DNA of 21,686 nucleotides from a virus. The stretch covers positions 1 to 21,686 of the IMG/VR virus record IMGVR_UViG_3300030108_000665. One strand, written 5' to 3'. This document shows, one piece after another, positions 6,931-14,195 of this stretch. Below the pieces are notes generated by a model. The model made no database searches, was not told the DNA's origin, and saw nothing but the letters and a program-made list of their open reading frames with translations. The position numbers and the translations under genes are program-made. Each line of letters begins with the position of its first letter. Position 1 is the first letter of the stretch.

Positions 6931-7585
6931 ATTTGAAAAATTAAAATTATTTACACCAATAATTTATACTCTTAAAATAGATCCAAAATCTTTTGATAAA
7001 CAAAAACTTATAAAAACTATTACTGCTAATTATAAAAAACAACCAGAAAGAAATTTTTTTGATGGAAAGTCTGAATTAGGTAGATCTAATTCGCACCATA
7101 CCTATAATGATAATACTAATGAAAAATTTAAAAAAATAAATTTTGAATCTTTAATAAAAGTTTATAGTAAAATTTTTAAATTATTTTTTGATAATGAATT
7201 TAAAGCCTCTAAACCATTTAAATATACTTATTCAATAGAAAATGCTACTGCAATGGGTAAAGATCAATACATGAATTCTCATTGTCATTTACCAAGTTCT
7301 TTTTCTTGTGTTCATTATTTAAAAATAAATGAAAATAATTCAGGAATAACTTTTAAAAATCCAAATAATCTATCTGAAACCATGCAATGGGTAGCCCCTA
7401 AATCATATAATATTTTAAATAAAATAGATTCTAGTAATAGTTATTTTTTTCCTACTTTTAATTTAATACCTAAAGAAGATACAATGTTAATTTTTCCTTC
7501 TACATTACATCATGCGGTAGGAAGACAAATTAGTGGTAAAAATCTTAGAATTAGTGTAGCAACCAATATAACATTAGATGAATAA
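6923..7585 (+). CDS. Putative 2-oxoglutarate/Fe(II) oxygenase (Oxy_5-like), 220 aa
   Basis: The motif order fits the 2OG-FeII_Oxy_5 family: MNSHCHLP with H120 and H122, SSFSCVHYLK as the following strand, IFPSTLHHAVG with distal H197, and LRISVATNI with R209. The family signature FPSxLxHxV is met exactly. This family is widespread in marine bacteria and phages and its substrate is not established. Residues 1-100 form a Lys- and Phe-rich N-terminal region. The gene is the most AT-rich in the window: by hand count 94 of 420 bases (22%) are G or C between 7021 and 7440. It overlaps its neighbours by 8 bases on both sides (ATGCATAA and ATGAATAA). Confidence 0.75.
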   Translation: MHKFEKLKLFTPIIYTLKIDPKSFDKQKLIKTITANYKKQPERNFFDGKSELGRSNSHHTYNDNTNEKFKKINFESLIKVYSKIFKLFFDNEFKASKPFKYTYSIENATAMGKDQYMNSHCHLPSSFSCVHYLKINENNSGITFKNPNNLSETMQWVAPKSYNILNKIDSSNSYFFPTFNLIPKEDTMLIFPSTLHHAVGRQISGKNLRISVATNITLDE

Positions 7586-8174
7586 AAAAATACAAAGTTC
7601 AGTTTGGACATTTGAACTAGATAAAGTTAATTTGTTTGCTTATTGGGACAGATTATTTACTCCAGAAGAATGTGCTCATATAATTAAAATAGGAAAAAAA
7701 CTTTCTTTAGAAAAAGGTAAGGTATCAACCACAAATCCCAAAGAAGATTACAAAATAAGAAAAAGTAAAGTTTCTTGGATTTATCCTGAAAAAGAAACTA
7801 GATTTATATTTGAAAAAATTAGTAAAACTGTATTAAATTTAAATGAAAGATTTTTTGGTTTTGATGTAACTTCAATGTCCGAAGGATTTCAATTTACAAA
7901 TTATAAAGCTCCTGGATCTCATTATGGTAAACATATAGATAGATCTCAAGAAAGTTTACCAAGAAAACTTTCGATATCAGTTCAACTTACAGATCCCTCT
8001 AAATACAGTGGAGGAGATTTAATACTTCACGATGGTCCAGAACCGATTGTAATGAGAAAACAAATAGGGGACTTAGTTGTATTTCCAAGTTATGTTCTTC
8101 ACGAAGTTACTCCTGTAACTAAAGGTGAAAGAAATTCACTAGTTTGTTGGGTAACGGGTCCTAGTTTTAAATAA
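7578..8174 (+). CDS. PKHD-type 2-oxoglutarate/Fe(II) hydroxylase, 198 aa
   Basis: This is the clearest oxygenase of the five. It shows YKAPGSHYGKHIDRS with H119 and D121, LSISVQLTDPSKYSGGDLIL at 131-150, IGDLVVFPSYVLHEVTPV with distal H175, and GERNSLVCW with R185 for 2-oxoglutarate. The order and the phrases GGDL, FPS and HEVTPVTKGER match PKHD-type hydroxylases such as bacterial PiuC and the prolyl 4-hydroxylase core. The likely reaction is hydroxylation of a protein or small molecule. An opening FxxxxCxxII-type segment (residues 27-37) is also usual for the family. It is the last gene of the cassette; a promoter candidate for the next module follows directly. Confidence 0.87.
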   Translation: MNKKIQSSVWTFELDKVNLFAYWDRLFTPEECAHIIKIGKKLSLEKGKVSTTNPKEDYKIRKSKVSWIYPEKETRFIFEKISKTVLNLNERFFGFDVTSMSEGFQFTNYKAPGSHYGKHIDRSQESLPRKLSISVQLTDPSKYSGGDLILHDGPEPIVMRKQIGDLVVFPSYVLHEVTPVTKGERNSLVCWVTGPSFK

Positions 8175-8203
8175 TTGATATCTAAATAAAAAGCAGATAT
8201 AAT
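8175..8203 (+). promoter_or_regulatory. Sigma70-type promoter candidate for the second structural module
   Basis: TTGATA at 8175-8180 (5 of 6 to consensus) and TATAAT at 8198-8203 (6 of 6) are separated by exactly 17 bases, the optimum. They lie in the 37-base gap after the oxygenase cassette. Transcription would start at about 8209-8211, at most a few bases before the ATG at 8212, so the message would be leaderless or nearly so. It would drive the nozzle gene and those that follow. Confidence 0.55.
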
Positions 8204-8211
8204 GAGCTACT

Positions 8212-10422
8212 ATGCTACAAAAGATAGGATTTCAACCAGGTATTAATAAACAATTAACTTCCACAGGGGCAGAAGGTCAGTGGGTTGATTGTGATAATGT
8301 TAGATTTAGATATGGCACACCAGAAAAAATAGGTGGCTGGAATCAATTAGGTAACATTAATCAGAACGAATTAACTGGAGCAGGAAGAGGACTACATCAT
8401 TTCTTAAATAGTTTATCTCAAAGGTATGCAATCATAGGGACAAATAGAATTTTATACGCTTTTCAAGGGGGTGTATTTTATGACATCCACCCTATTAAAA
8501 CTACAACAACACTTTCAAATGCTTTTAGCACAACTAATGGATCATCAGCAGTAACACTTACTTTTAGTACTGCACATAATATATCTGTAGGAGATATAAT
8601 TTTACTAGATAATTTTTCTACAATAACTGGATCAAACTTTGGATCATCTGATTTTGACGATAAAAAATTTATGGTTACAACTGTGCCTACAGGCACAACA
8701 TTAACAATTACTATGCCATCAAATGAATCTGGATCTGGTGCAACAACATCAGGTGGAATAAGAGTTCAACATTATTATCCTGTGGGTACTGCTGTTCAAG
8801 AAAAAGGTTATGGTTGGAGTCTTGGATCTTGGGGTGGAGAAGCTTCAAACGCCGCAACTACAACTTTAAATGGAGCATTAGGAGACAACGCATTTGGAAC
8901 TGGAGGTTCAGGAACATCAATTGTTTTAGCAGACGCTACACAATTTCCTGACTCAGGAACAAATTTTATAAAAGTAGGAACTGAAGAAATTTCATACACT
9001 GGAATTACGGGTGGTACAACATTAACAGGAATTACAAGAGCAGTTAGAGGAACAACAAGAGCAGCTCACAGTGATGGAGCAACTGTAACCAACACAAGTG
9101 ATTTTACTGCATGGAACGAACAAACATCTGAAGGTCTTGCACTAGATCCAGGTATGTGGTCATTAGATAATTTTGGTGATAAAGCAATTTGTTTAATTCA
9201 CGATGGTCCTGTTTTTGAATGGAATTCTGCTGCAGCAAATGCTGTTAGCACAAGAGCAACAATCATAACTGGCGCACCAACTGCATCTAGACATATGGTT
9301 GTATCTACACCTGATAGACACTTAGTATTTTTTGGAACCGAAACAACTATTGGAGATACAGGAACTCAAGATGATATGTTTATTAGATTCTCAGATCAAG
9401 AAGATATAAACACTTACACACCAACAGCAACCAATACCGCTGGTACACAAAGACTGGCCGATGGATCACGGATCATGGGAGCTATAAGAGGTAAAGATGC
9501 AATTTATCTTTGGACAGACAATGCTTTATTTACACAACGTTTTGTTGGTCAACCATTTACTTTTGCTTTTGCACAAGTTGGAACTAACTGTGGACTTGTT
9601 GGACAGAACGCATGTGTTGAAGTTGATAATACTGCATATTGGATGTCAAAAAATGGTTTCTTTAGGTATGCTGGTAGATTAGAATCACTACCTTGTTTGG
9701 TAGAAGATTTTGTATATGACGATATAAATTTAACATCAGGTAATCAATTAGTATCAGCTGGTTTAAATAATTTGTTTGGTGAGGTTGTATGGTTTTATCC
9801 TTCTGGAACATCAGATGTTGTTAATAAAATGGTTACTTATAATTATTTTGATTCATCACCACAAAGATCAGTATGGACTGTGGGCACATTAGCAAGAACT
9901 ATGTGGAGAGATTCTGCAATATTTGGTTTACCACATGCATTACAATATGATGCATCAACTGATACATCTTTTGATGTTGTTGGTAATACTGAAGGTAGAA
10001 CAGCATACTATGAACATGAAACAGGAACAGATCAAAATAGAAATGGAACTATAACAGCTATCGCTTCAAACATAACATCTGGAGATTTTGATATTAGTCA
10101 AAGAAGAGGTATAACAGGACAATCTACAGGTATAGCTGATTTTAGAGGAGATGGTGAGTTTATAATGAAGATAAGAAGATTTATACCAGATTTTATATCG
10201 CAAACTGGTAACACACAAATTACATTACAACTAAGAGATTTTCCAAATGATGCAGCAGCAAGTTCTTCACTTGGACCATTTACAGTATCTTCATCAACAA
10301 AAAAAATAGATACACGTGCAAGAGCTAGAGCTATTGCTTTAAAAATAGCAAATACAAGTTCTTCACAAAGTTGGAAATTAGGAACTTTTAGGTTAGATAT
10401 ACAACCAGATGGACGTAGATAA
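8212..10422 (+). CDS. Tail nozzle / P22 gp10-like DNA-stabilisation protein (736 aa)
   Basis: The opening LQKIGFQPGINKQ and CDNVRFRYGTPEKIGGW (about residues 27-43) are typical of the P22 gp10-like family, whose members plug the tail below the portal and keep packaged DNA inside. The remaining fold is expected to be a beta-propeller, with RHMVVSTPDRHLVFFG near 359-374 and MSKNGFFRYAG near 479-489 as repeat-like blades. Two insertions are visible: residues 111-135 (STAHNISVGDIILLDNF) and about 227-292, a module with FPDSGTNFIKVGTEEISYTG that recurs in many phage structural proteins. The only Shine-Dalgarno is GAG at 8204-8206. The C-terminus has a beta segment ending GTFRLDIQPDGRR. I am fairly sure of the structural role, less sure of gp10 equivalence. 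Confidence 0.7.
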   Translation: MLQKIGFQPGINKQLTSTGAEGQWVDCDNVRFRYGTPEKIGGWNQLGNINQNELTGAGRGLHHFLNSLSQRYAIIGTNRILYAFQGGVFYDIHPIKTTTTLSNAFSTTNGSSAVTLTFSTAHNISVGDIILLDNFSTITGSNFGSSDFDDKKFMVTTVPTGTTLTITMPSNESGSGATTSGGIRVQHYYPVGTAVQEKGYGWSLGSWGGEASNAATTTLNGALGDNAFGTGGSGTSIVLADATQFPDSGTNFIKVGTEEISYTGITGGTTLTGITRAVRGTTRAAHSDGATVTNTSDFTAWNEQTSEGLALDPGMWSLDNFGDKAICLIHDGPVFEWNSAAANAVSTRATIITGAPTASRHMVVSTPDRHLVFFGTETTIGDTGTQDDMFIRFSDQEDINTYTPTATNTAGTQRLADGSRIMGAIRGKDAIYLWTDNALFTQRFVGQPFTFAFAQVGTNCGLVGQNACVEVDNTAYWMSKNGFFRYAGRLESLPCLVEDFVYDDINLTSGNQLVSAGLNNLFGEVVWFYPSGTSDVVNKMVTYNYFDSSPQRSVWTVGTLARTMWRDSAIFGLPHALQYDASTDTSFDVVGNTEGRTAYYEHETGTDQNRNGTITAIASNITSGDFDISQRRGITGQSTGIADFRGDGEFIMKIRRFIPDFISQTGNTQITLQLRDFPNDAAASSSLGPFTVSSSTKKIDTRARARAIALKIANTSSSQSWKLGTFRLDIQPDGRR

Positions 10423-10586
10423 TGGCAAAGATAATACAGGTAATAACTAGACCATCACAAGAATATGATGTTAATACAGCTGAATCGCTGGTAAGAGACA
10501 TTGATGGTGTGATAGTAAAATTAAATACTACATATCAACAAGAATTAAAAGATGAGGTAGAAGCTCAAAACTTCTTTTTAAATTAA
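10422..10586 (+). CDS. Small conserved phage protein, 54 aa, unknown
   Basis: A 54-residue frame starts within the stop of the nozzle gene (TAATG at 10420-10424) and ends at TAA 10584-10586. The product begins MAKIIQVITRPSQEY and ends EVEAQNFFLN. It is mixed polar, probably a short beta strand followed by a helix, with no membrane segment. It is linked by TAATG overlaps on both sides, and the reading frame keeps the A/T-rich third positions of its neighbours, which argues that it is real. It may be a small tail or assembly protein; nothing more can be said. Confidence 0.65.
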   Translation: MAKIIQVITRPSQEYDVNTAESLVRDIDGVIVKLNTTYQQELKDEVEAQNFFLN

Positions 10587-10927
10587 TGGCTAATAGTTTT
10601 ATAAATAAAAAAGTAGATTTAACGACAACTGATTTAACAACACTATATACAGTGCCAAGTGCAAAAACAGCTGTAATAAAATCTATATTAGTGTCTGAGG
10701 ACGCTGGATCTGGTGCTAATATAACTGTTACTTTGGTAGACGCTAGTTCTAATATATTTAGTTTATTTAAAACAAAAGCTATTGCATCAAATGCAACCAC
10801 AGAACTTTTAACACAACCTCTTGTAATGGAAGAGAGTGAAATAATTAAAGTACAAGCAAGTGACGCGAATGAGCTGCACGTCATAGCTTCAATATTAGAA
10901 ATACAGCCAAGAGAGGTAACAACATAA
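10586..10927 (+). CDS. Small beta-rich virion-like protein (113 aa)
   Basis: The protein runs MANSFINKKVDLTTTD, then LYTVPSAKTAVIKSILV (about residues 20-36) and a C-terminal PLVMEESEIIKVQAS and VIASILEI. Regular beta alternation and the phrase TVPSAKTAVIKSILVSE recall small structural proteins found near tail genes in marine phages; the exact role is unknown to me. It has no Cys, no catalytic motif and no membrane helix. The start is fixed by the TAATG overlap at 10584-10588, and it hands over to the next gene through another TAATG at 10925-10929. Such proteins are often minor tail or fibre-binding proteins, but that is inference from context. Confidence 0.6.
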   Translation: MANSFINKKVDLTTTDLTTLYTVPSAKTAVIKSILVSEDAGSGANITVTLVDASSNIFSLFKTKAIASNATTELLTQPLVMEESEIIKVQASDANELHVIASILEIQPREVTT

Positions 10928-11097
10928 TGCAAGTAATAAAACCAACAAAAGTAGAAACAACATATAGACACAAGGAAACTGGAGAGCTTTTTAAGGAAAG
11001 AAAAGACTGGGAAGCTAAAGGTTATAAGGAAGAAGACATGGCTCAAGATGTAAATGTCATGATGCCTAGTCTTGATTTATTTGGAAAAACAAAATAG
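10927..11097 (+). CDS. Small conserved phage protein, 56 aa, unknown
   Basis: A 56-residue frame begins at the TAATG overlap (10925-10929) and ends with TAG at 11095-11097. The product is highly charged (many Lys and Glu), contains TYRHKETGELFKERKDWEAK and a C-terminal hydrophobic tail PSLDLFGKTK. The TYRHKETGELF piece looks like a short beta hairpin. It follows two other small coupled genes and precedes a large structural gene by 9 bases. It is probably a real gene because of this coupling and matching codon bias. No function can be assigned. Confidence 0.6.
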   Translation: MQVIKPTKVETTYRHKETGELFKERKDWEAKGYKEEDMAQDVNVMMPSLDLFGKTK

Positions 11098-11106
11098 AAT
11101 GATACG

Positions 11107-13062
11107 ATGGCAATAACTAACGCACAGCAATTTAAACAACTTGTAAACCCACCAATGAAAGGTAAGAAAAGACCTGGATATCGTGGTGTTGGTGAATATC
11201 GTGGAGGGCCTGGAGGTTCTGGGGGAGGCAAAGGAAAAGAGGCACCAGGATCAAAAGGATCTAAATTTGAAGGTGGACAAAATGTTGGAAAAGATTCGGA
11301 TCTAGATAGAGCACGAGAAGTTTATCAAGCAAATCAAACTTTAAAACTATTAGCAGAAGATAAAGCACAAGAACCATTTGAAACTTTAATAATTAAAGAT
11401 AGTAATCTTCCTGGATTTTTAGGCATGGGACTTGACGCATTAAAAGGTCCTAGACAATTTATGTTAAATAAAAATGTAGATTATTTTAGAGGATTAAAAT
11501 CAAGAGGTAGACTCAATGACCCCAACAACAGATATAGCGCAACTGCACAAGGTTATAAAAATTATATGGCCGATAGATTAGCAGGTAAAATAGATGCTAC
11601 GGGTAATCCACTTAATCAGGAAGACGATGATAATCAAATTTTTATACCACAAGGTATTATGACAGCTCAAGAACCAGAGTTCATGAACCAAGAAACAAAA
11701 GACCAAGACGAAGGTTTAAGATTAGCTTTTAGAGCTGATGGTGGACGTATAGGATTTAGAAGAGGAGGTAGACGAGGTGACACTGGACAAGCTAGTTATA
11801 GTGAGTCCCCATCATTCTCAAGACCCGATGATTCAGGGCCTTCAACTCCGCCACCAAGTGTAATTAATCCACCACCAAAAGAACCAACTGGTGGCGGTGG
11901 CAAAGGACCTGAAACATTTCAAATGGTAAACCCTACTTTTAAAAAATCATTATTTGAAGATGAATTAAGATTAGAAAAATTTATAAACAAAATAGAATTA
12001 GAAAATCGTCTTAAAGAACAGGAAGGAGATCAAACAGTGCAAGACTCACTAACGAGAGGAGAGGGAATAGATATATCTAATATTATTAGAAATGCACCGC
12101 AGATTAAACAAAGAATAAGTAATACTGTCTCTGGAATAATGTCTAATCCTGAAATTGCTAACCTTGGTACGGCAAAAACATTTAAAGCTATGGGTGGACT
12201 AGCTGATGGTAATTTTGATTTCGAATCAGCAAGACAAATGTATGGTCTAGGTAAACTTGTTAAGAAAGCAACCAGAGCTGTTAAGAAAATTGCAAAGTCA
12301 CCGATAGGTAAAGCTGCATTGTTATATGCAGGAACAGCAGGATTGGGAGCTTTAGGTGCAGGAGCTGCTAGAGCAGGAACAGGATTTGGAATATTTGCAC
12401 CAAGTAATGTTTTAAGTAATTTGGGAGCTACAAAAGCCCTTTTTACAAATAAACTTTTTGGAGATATCGTAGCACCTAGCATGACACGAACAGGAGGATT
12501 ATTATCTAAAATTCCAGGTGGTGGTGTAACAGCAGGTATAGTTGGAACATCATTATTAGCAGGATTACTAACAGCAGAACAGGAAGAAGAGGCACAAGAA
12601 TTATCAAGAGGTGAGGGCATAGATATAGAAGCAGCTAGACAATCTATTTTAGCAAGAGCACAAGGTAATATTGGAGGTGATCTTAGAATGCTTTCTGCTA
12701 GAGCAAGTGGTGGTAGAATAGGTTATCAAGAAGGATCAAAAGAACCAGTGGCTAAGAAAACTATGCCACTATTAGATATGGGTGGACAAGAGATGGATTT
12801 AAGAGCTGAAGGTGGATTTGTACCAATAGGTAGAATGGAAAAAGCAGACGATGTGCCTGCAAGATTATCCAAAAATGAATTTGTATTTACAGCTGATGCT
12901 GTAAGAAATGCAGGTGATGGAGATGTAGACAAAGGCGCAGAAGTTATGTATAACATGATGAAGAACCTCGAATCCGGGGGTGACGTATCTGAAGAATCGC
13001 AAGGATTAGAAGGCGCAAGAAAAATGTTTCAAACATCACAAAGATTAGAGGAAGTATTATAA
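11107..13062 (+). CDS. Putative internal virion / structural protein with GGRIG repeats (651 aa)
   Basis: The N-terminal third is basic and Gly-rich (PGYRGVGEYRGGPGGSGGGK at about 23-42). Two copies of LxRGEGIDI occur at 315-323 and 499-507. Two hydrophobic Ala/Gly-rich segments lie at about 400-424 and 473-488 and could insert in membranes. Short motifs RADGGRIGF (209-217), RASGGRIGY (about 532-540) and RAEGGFVPIG (566-575) recur, and a conserved C-terminal block runs from there through DDVPARLSKNEFVFTADAV to about residue 632. I recognise the C-terminal block from uncultured marine phage structural regions, without a defined role. Membrane segments and position before the ejection-type genes suggest an internal virion protein. 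It ends in a TAATG overlap with the next gene. Confidence 0.55.
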   Translation: MAITNAQQFKQLVNPPMKGKKRPGYRGVGEYRGGPGGSGGGKGKEAPGSKGSKFEGGQNVGKDSDLDRAREVYQANQTLKLLAEDKAQEPFETLIIKDSNLPGFLGMGLDALKGPRQFMLNKNVDYFRGLKSRGRLNDPNNRYSATAQGYKNYMADRLAGKIDATGNPLNQEDDDNQIFIPQGIMTAQEPEFMNQETKDQDEGLRLAFRADGGRIGFRRGGRRGDTGQASYSESPSFSRPDDSGPSTPPPSVINPPPKEPTGGGGKGPETFQMVNPTFKKSLFEDELRLEKFINKIELENRLKEQEGDQTVQDSLTRGEGIDISNIIRNAPQIKQRISNTVSGIMSNPEIANLGTAKTFKAMGGLADGNFDFESARQMYGLGKLVKKATRAVKKIAKSPIGKAALLYAGTAGLGALGAGAARAGTGFGIFAPSNVLSNLGATKALFTNKLFGDIVAPSMTRTGGLLSKIPGGGVTAGIVGTSLLAGLLTAEQEEEAQELSRGEGIDIEAARQSILARAQGNIGGDLRMLSARASGGRIGYQEGSKEPVAKKTMPLLDMGGQEMDLRAEGGFVPIGRMEKADDVPARLSKNEFVFTADAVRNAGDGDVDKGAEVMYNMMKNLESGGDVSEESQGLEGARKMFQTSQRLEEVL

Positions 13063-14195
13063 TGGCTGTACAAACTACAAGAACATTACCCGCACAATTT
13101 GTAGAAGATTTAGGTAAAGATTTAGCAACTCAGGTTGTAGCACAATCAGGTGTACCTACAGTATCGGTTGGACTAGCAGGAATATCACAAAGACCAGGTG
13201 AAGCAACAGCTGATTTTCAAGCGAGACAACAAGCTGCTAGAGAGTTTGAAACTAGACAACAAAGTTTAGCAGGACTCGCACCACAAGTTGCAGATCAAAA
13301 TGTATTACAACAAACGGCAGCTAGATTAGGAGCAGAAGCTGCAGGAATAGATCCAACCACTGGAAAAAAAACTGGGTTAGCATCTTTTGAGCCATTTTTA
13401 CAAACGGCAGGACAACAAGCACAAGTTGCTGCTGGATTAGGAACACAGGCTTTTGGACAATTAGGAACGGCTGGTGCAACATTAGGTGGTGTACCATTAG
13501 GAGCACAAGCTTTTCAACAAGACGTATCTGATTTTATGTCCCCTTATCAATCACAAGTGATTGATGCATCATTAGCAGAATTTGATCGTAATAAAGCAAT
13601 ACAAGAACAACAGATTAGAGATCAACAAACCGCTTTGGGTGCGCTCGGCAGTGGTCGAGCGGGAGTGCAACTCGCAGAGTTTGGCACAGGGGCAGCGAGA
13701 GAACGAGCATTGTTGGAAGCAGGATTAAGGCAACAAGGCTTTCAACAAGCGTCAGCACAAAGACAACAAGACATTGCTAACAGATTTGGTTTAGGTGCTG
13801 CGCAACAAGGTATTGCGGGAGCAACACAAAATTTAGGTGCTTTCCAATCTGGTTTAGCTGGTCAACAAGCGCAACTCGGAGCACAAACACAAGCATTACA
13901 GGGTACAGATATTTCACGTTTAGGTTCATTGGGCGCATTGAATCAAGCGCAGGCACAAGCTCAACTTGATGCACAAAGAGAAGCAGCTAGACAGGCTACA
14001 TTCTTACCACAAGAACAATTAGATAGATTTGCTGGACAGGTGACAGGAATCATGGGTGGATACCCTGGACAATTCCAATCAACAGTGGTGCCTAACCCTA
14101 CACCATTACAAACTGCTCTTGGTGTTGGTACAACACTTGCTGGTATTTATGGTGCAACTAACCCAACAAGAAATTTATTTGGACCGGCAAACTAA
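13062..14195 (+). CDS. Gln/Ala-rich internal virion (ejection-type) protein (377 aa)
   Basis: Almost one third of the residues are Gln and Ala, arranged as long helices. The conserved block begins FMSPYQSQVIDASLAEFD at 158-175 and continues through QQTALGALGSGRAGVQ to LLEAGLRQQGFQQA near 217-230. This block is a common feature of phage proteins near the end of podovirus structural modules; I place it among DNA-ejection or internal virion proteins by analogy. The coding DNA of residues 191-220 is strikingly GC-rich (56 of 90 bases between 13631 and 13720 by hand count) inside an otherwise AT-rich gene. The C-terminal part (about 340-377) has a short hydrophobic Gly/Ala segment. Both ends are TAATG overlaps. 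Confidence 0.6.
   Translation: MAVQTTRTLPAQFVEDLGKDLATQVVAQSGVPTVSVGLAGISQRPGEATADFQARQQAAREFETRQQSLAGLAPQVADQNVLQQTAARLGAEAAGIDPTTGKKTGLASFEPFLQTAGQQAQVAAGLGTQAFGQLGTAGATLGGVPLGAQAFQQDVSDFMSPYQSQVIDASLAEFDRNKAIQEQQIRDQQTALGALGSGRAGVQLAEFGTGAARERALLEAGLRQQGFQQASAQRQQDIANRFGLGAAQQGIAGATQNLGAFQSGLAGQQAQLGAQTQALQGTDISRLGSLGALNQAQAQAQLDAQREAARQATFLPQEQLDRFAGQVTGIMGGYPGQFQSTVVPNPTPLQTALGVGTTLAGIYGATNPTRNLFGPAN

Noticed and set aside
11107-11250. Collagen-like domain in the 651-residue protein
   Set aside because: The Gly-rich N-terminus has no regular Gly-X-Y period; it is better called basic and glycine-rich.
12030-12620. Open frame of 196 codons on the minus strand
   Set aside because: It lies opposite the 651-residue virion-like protein; the Pro/Ala-rich product is what Gly/Ala codons give when read backward.
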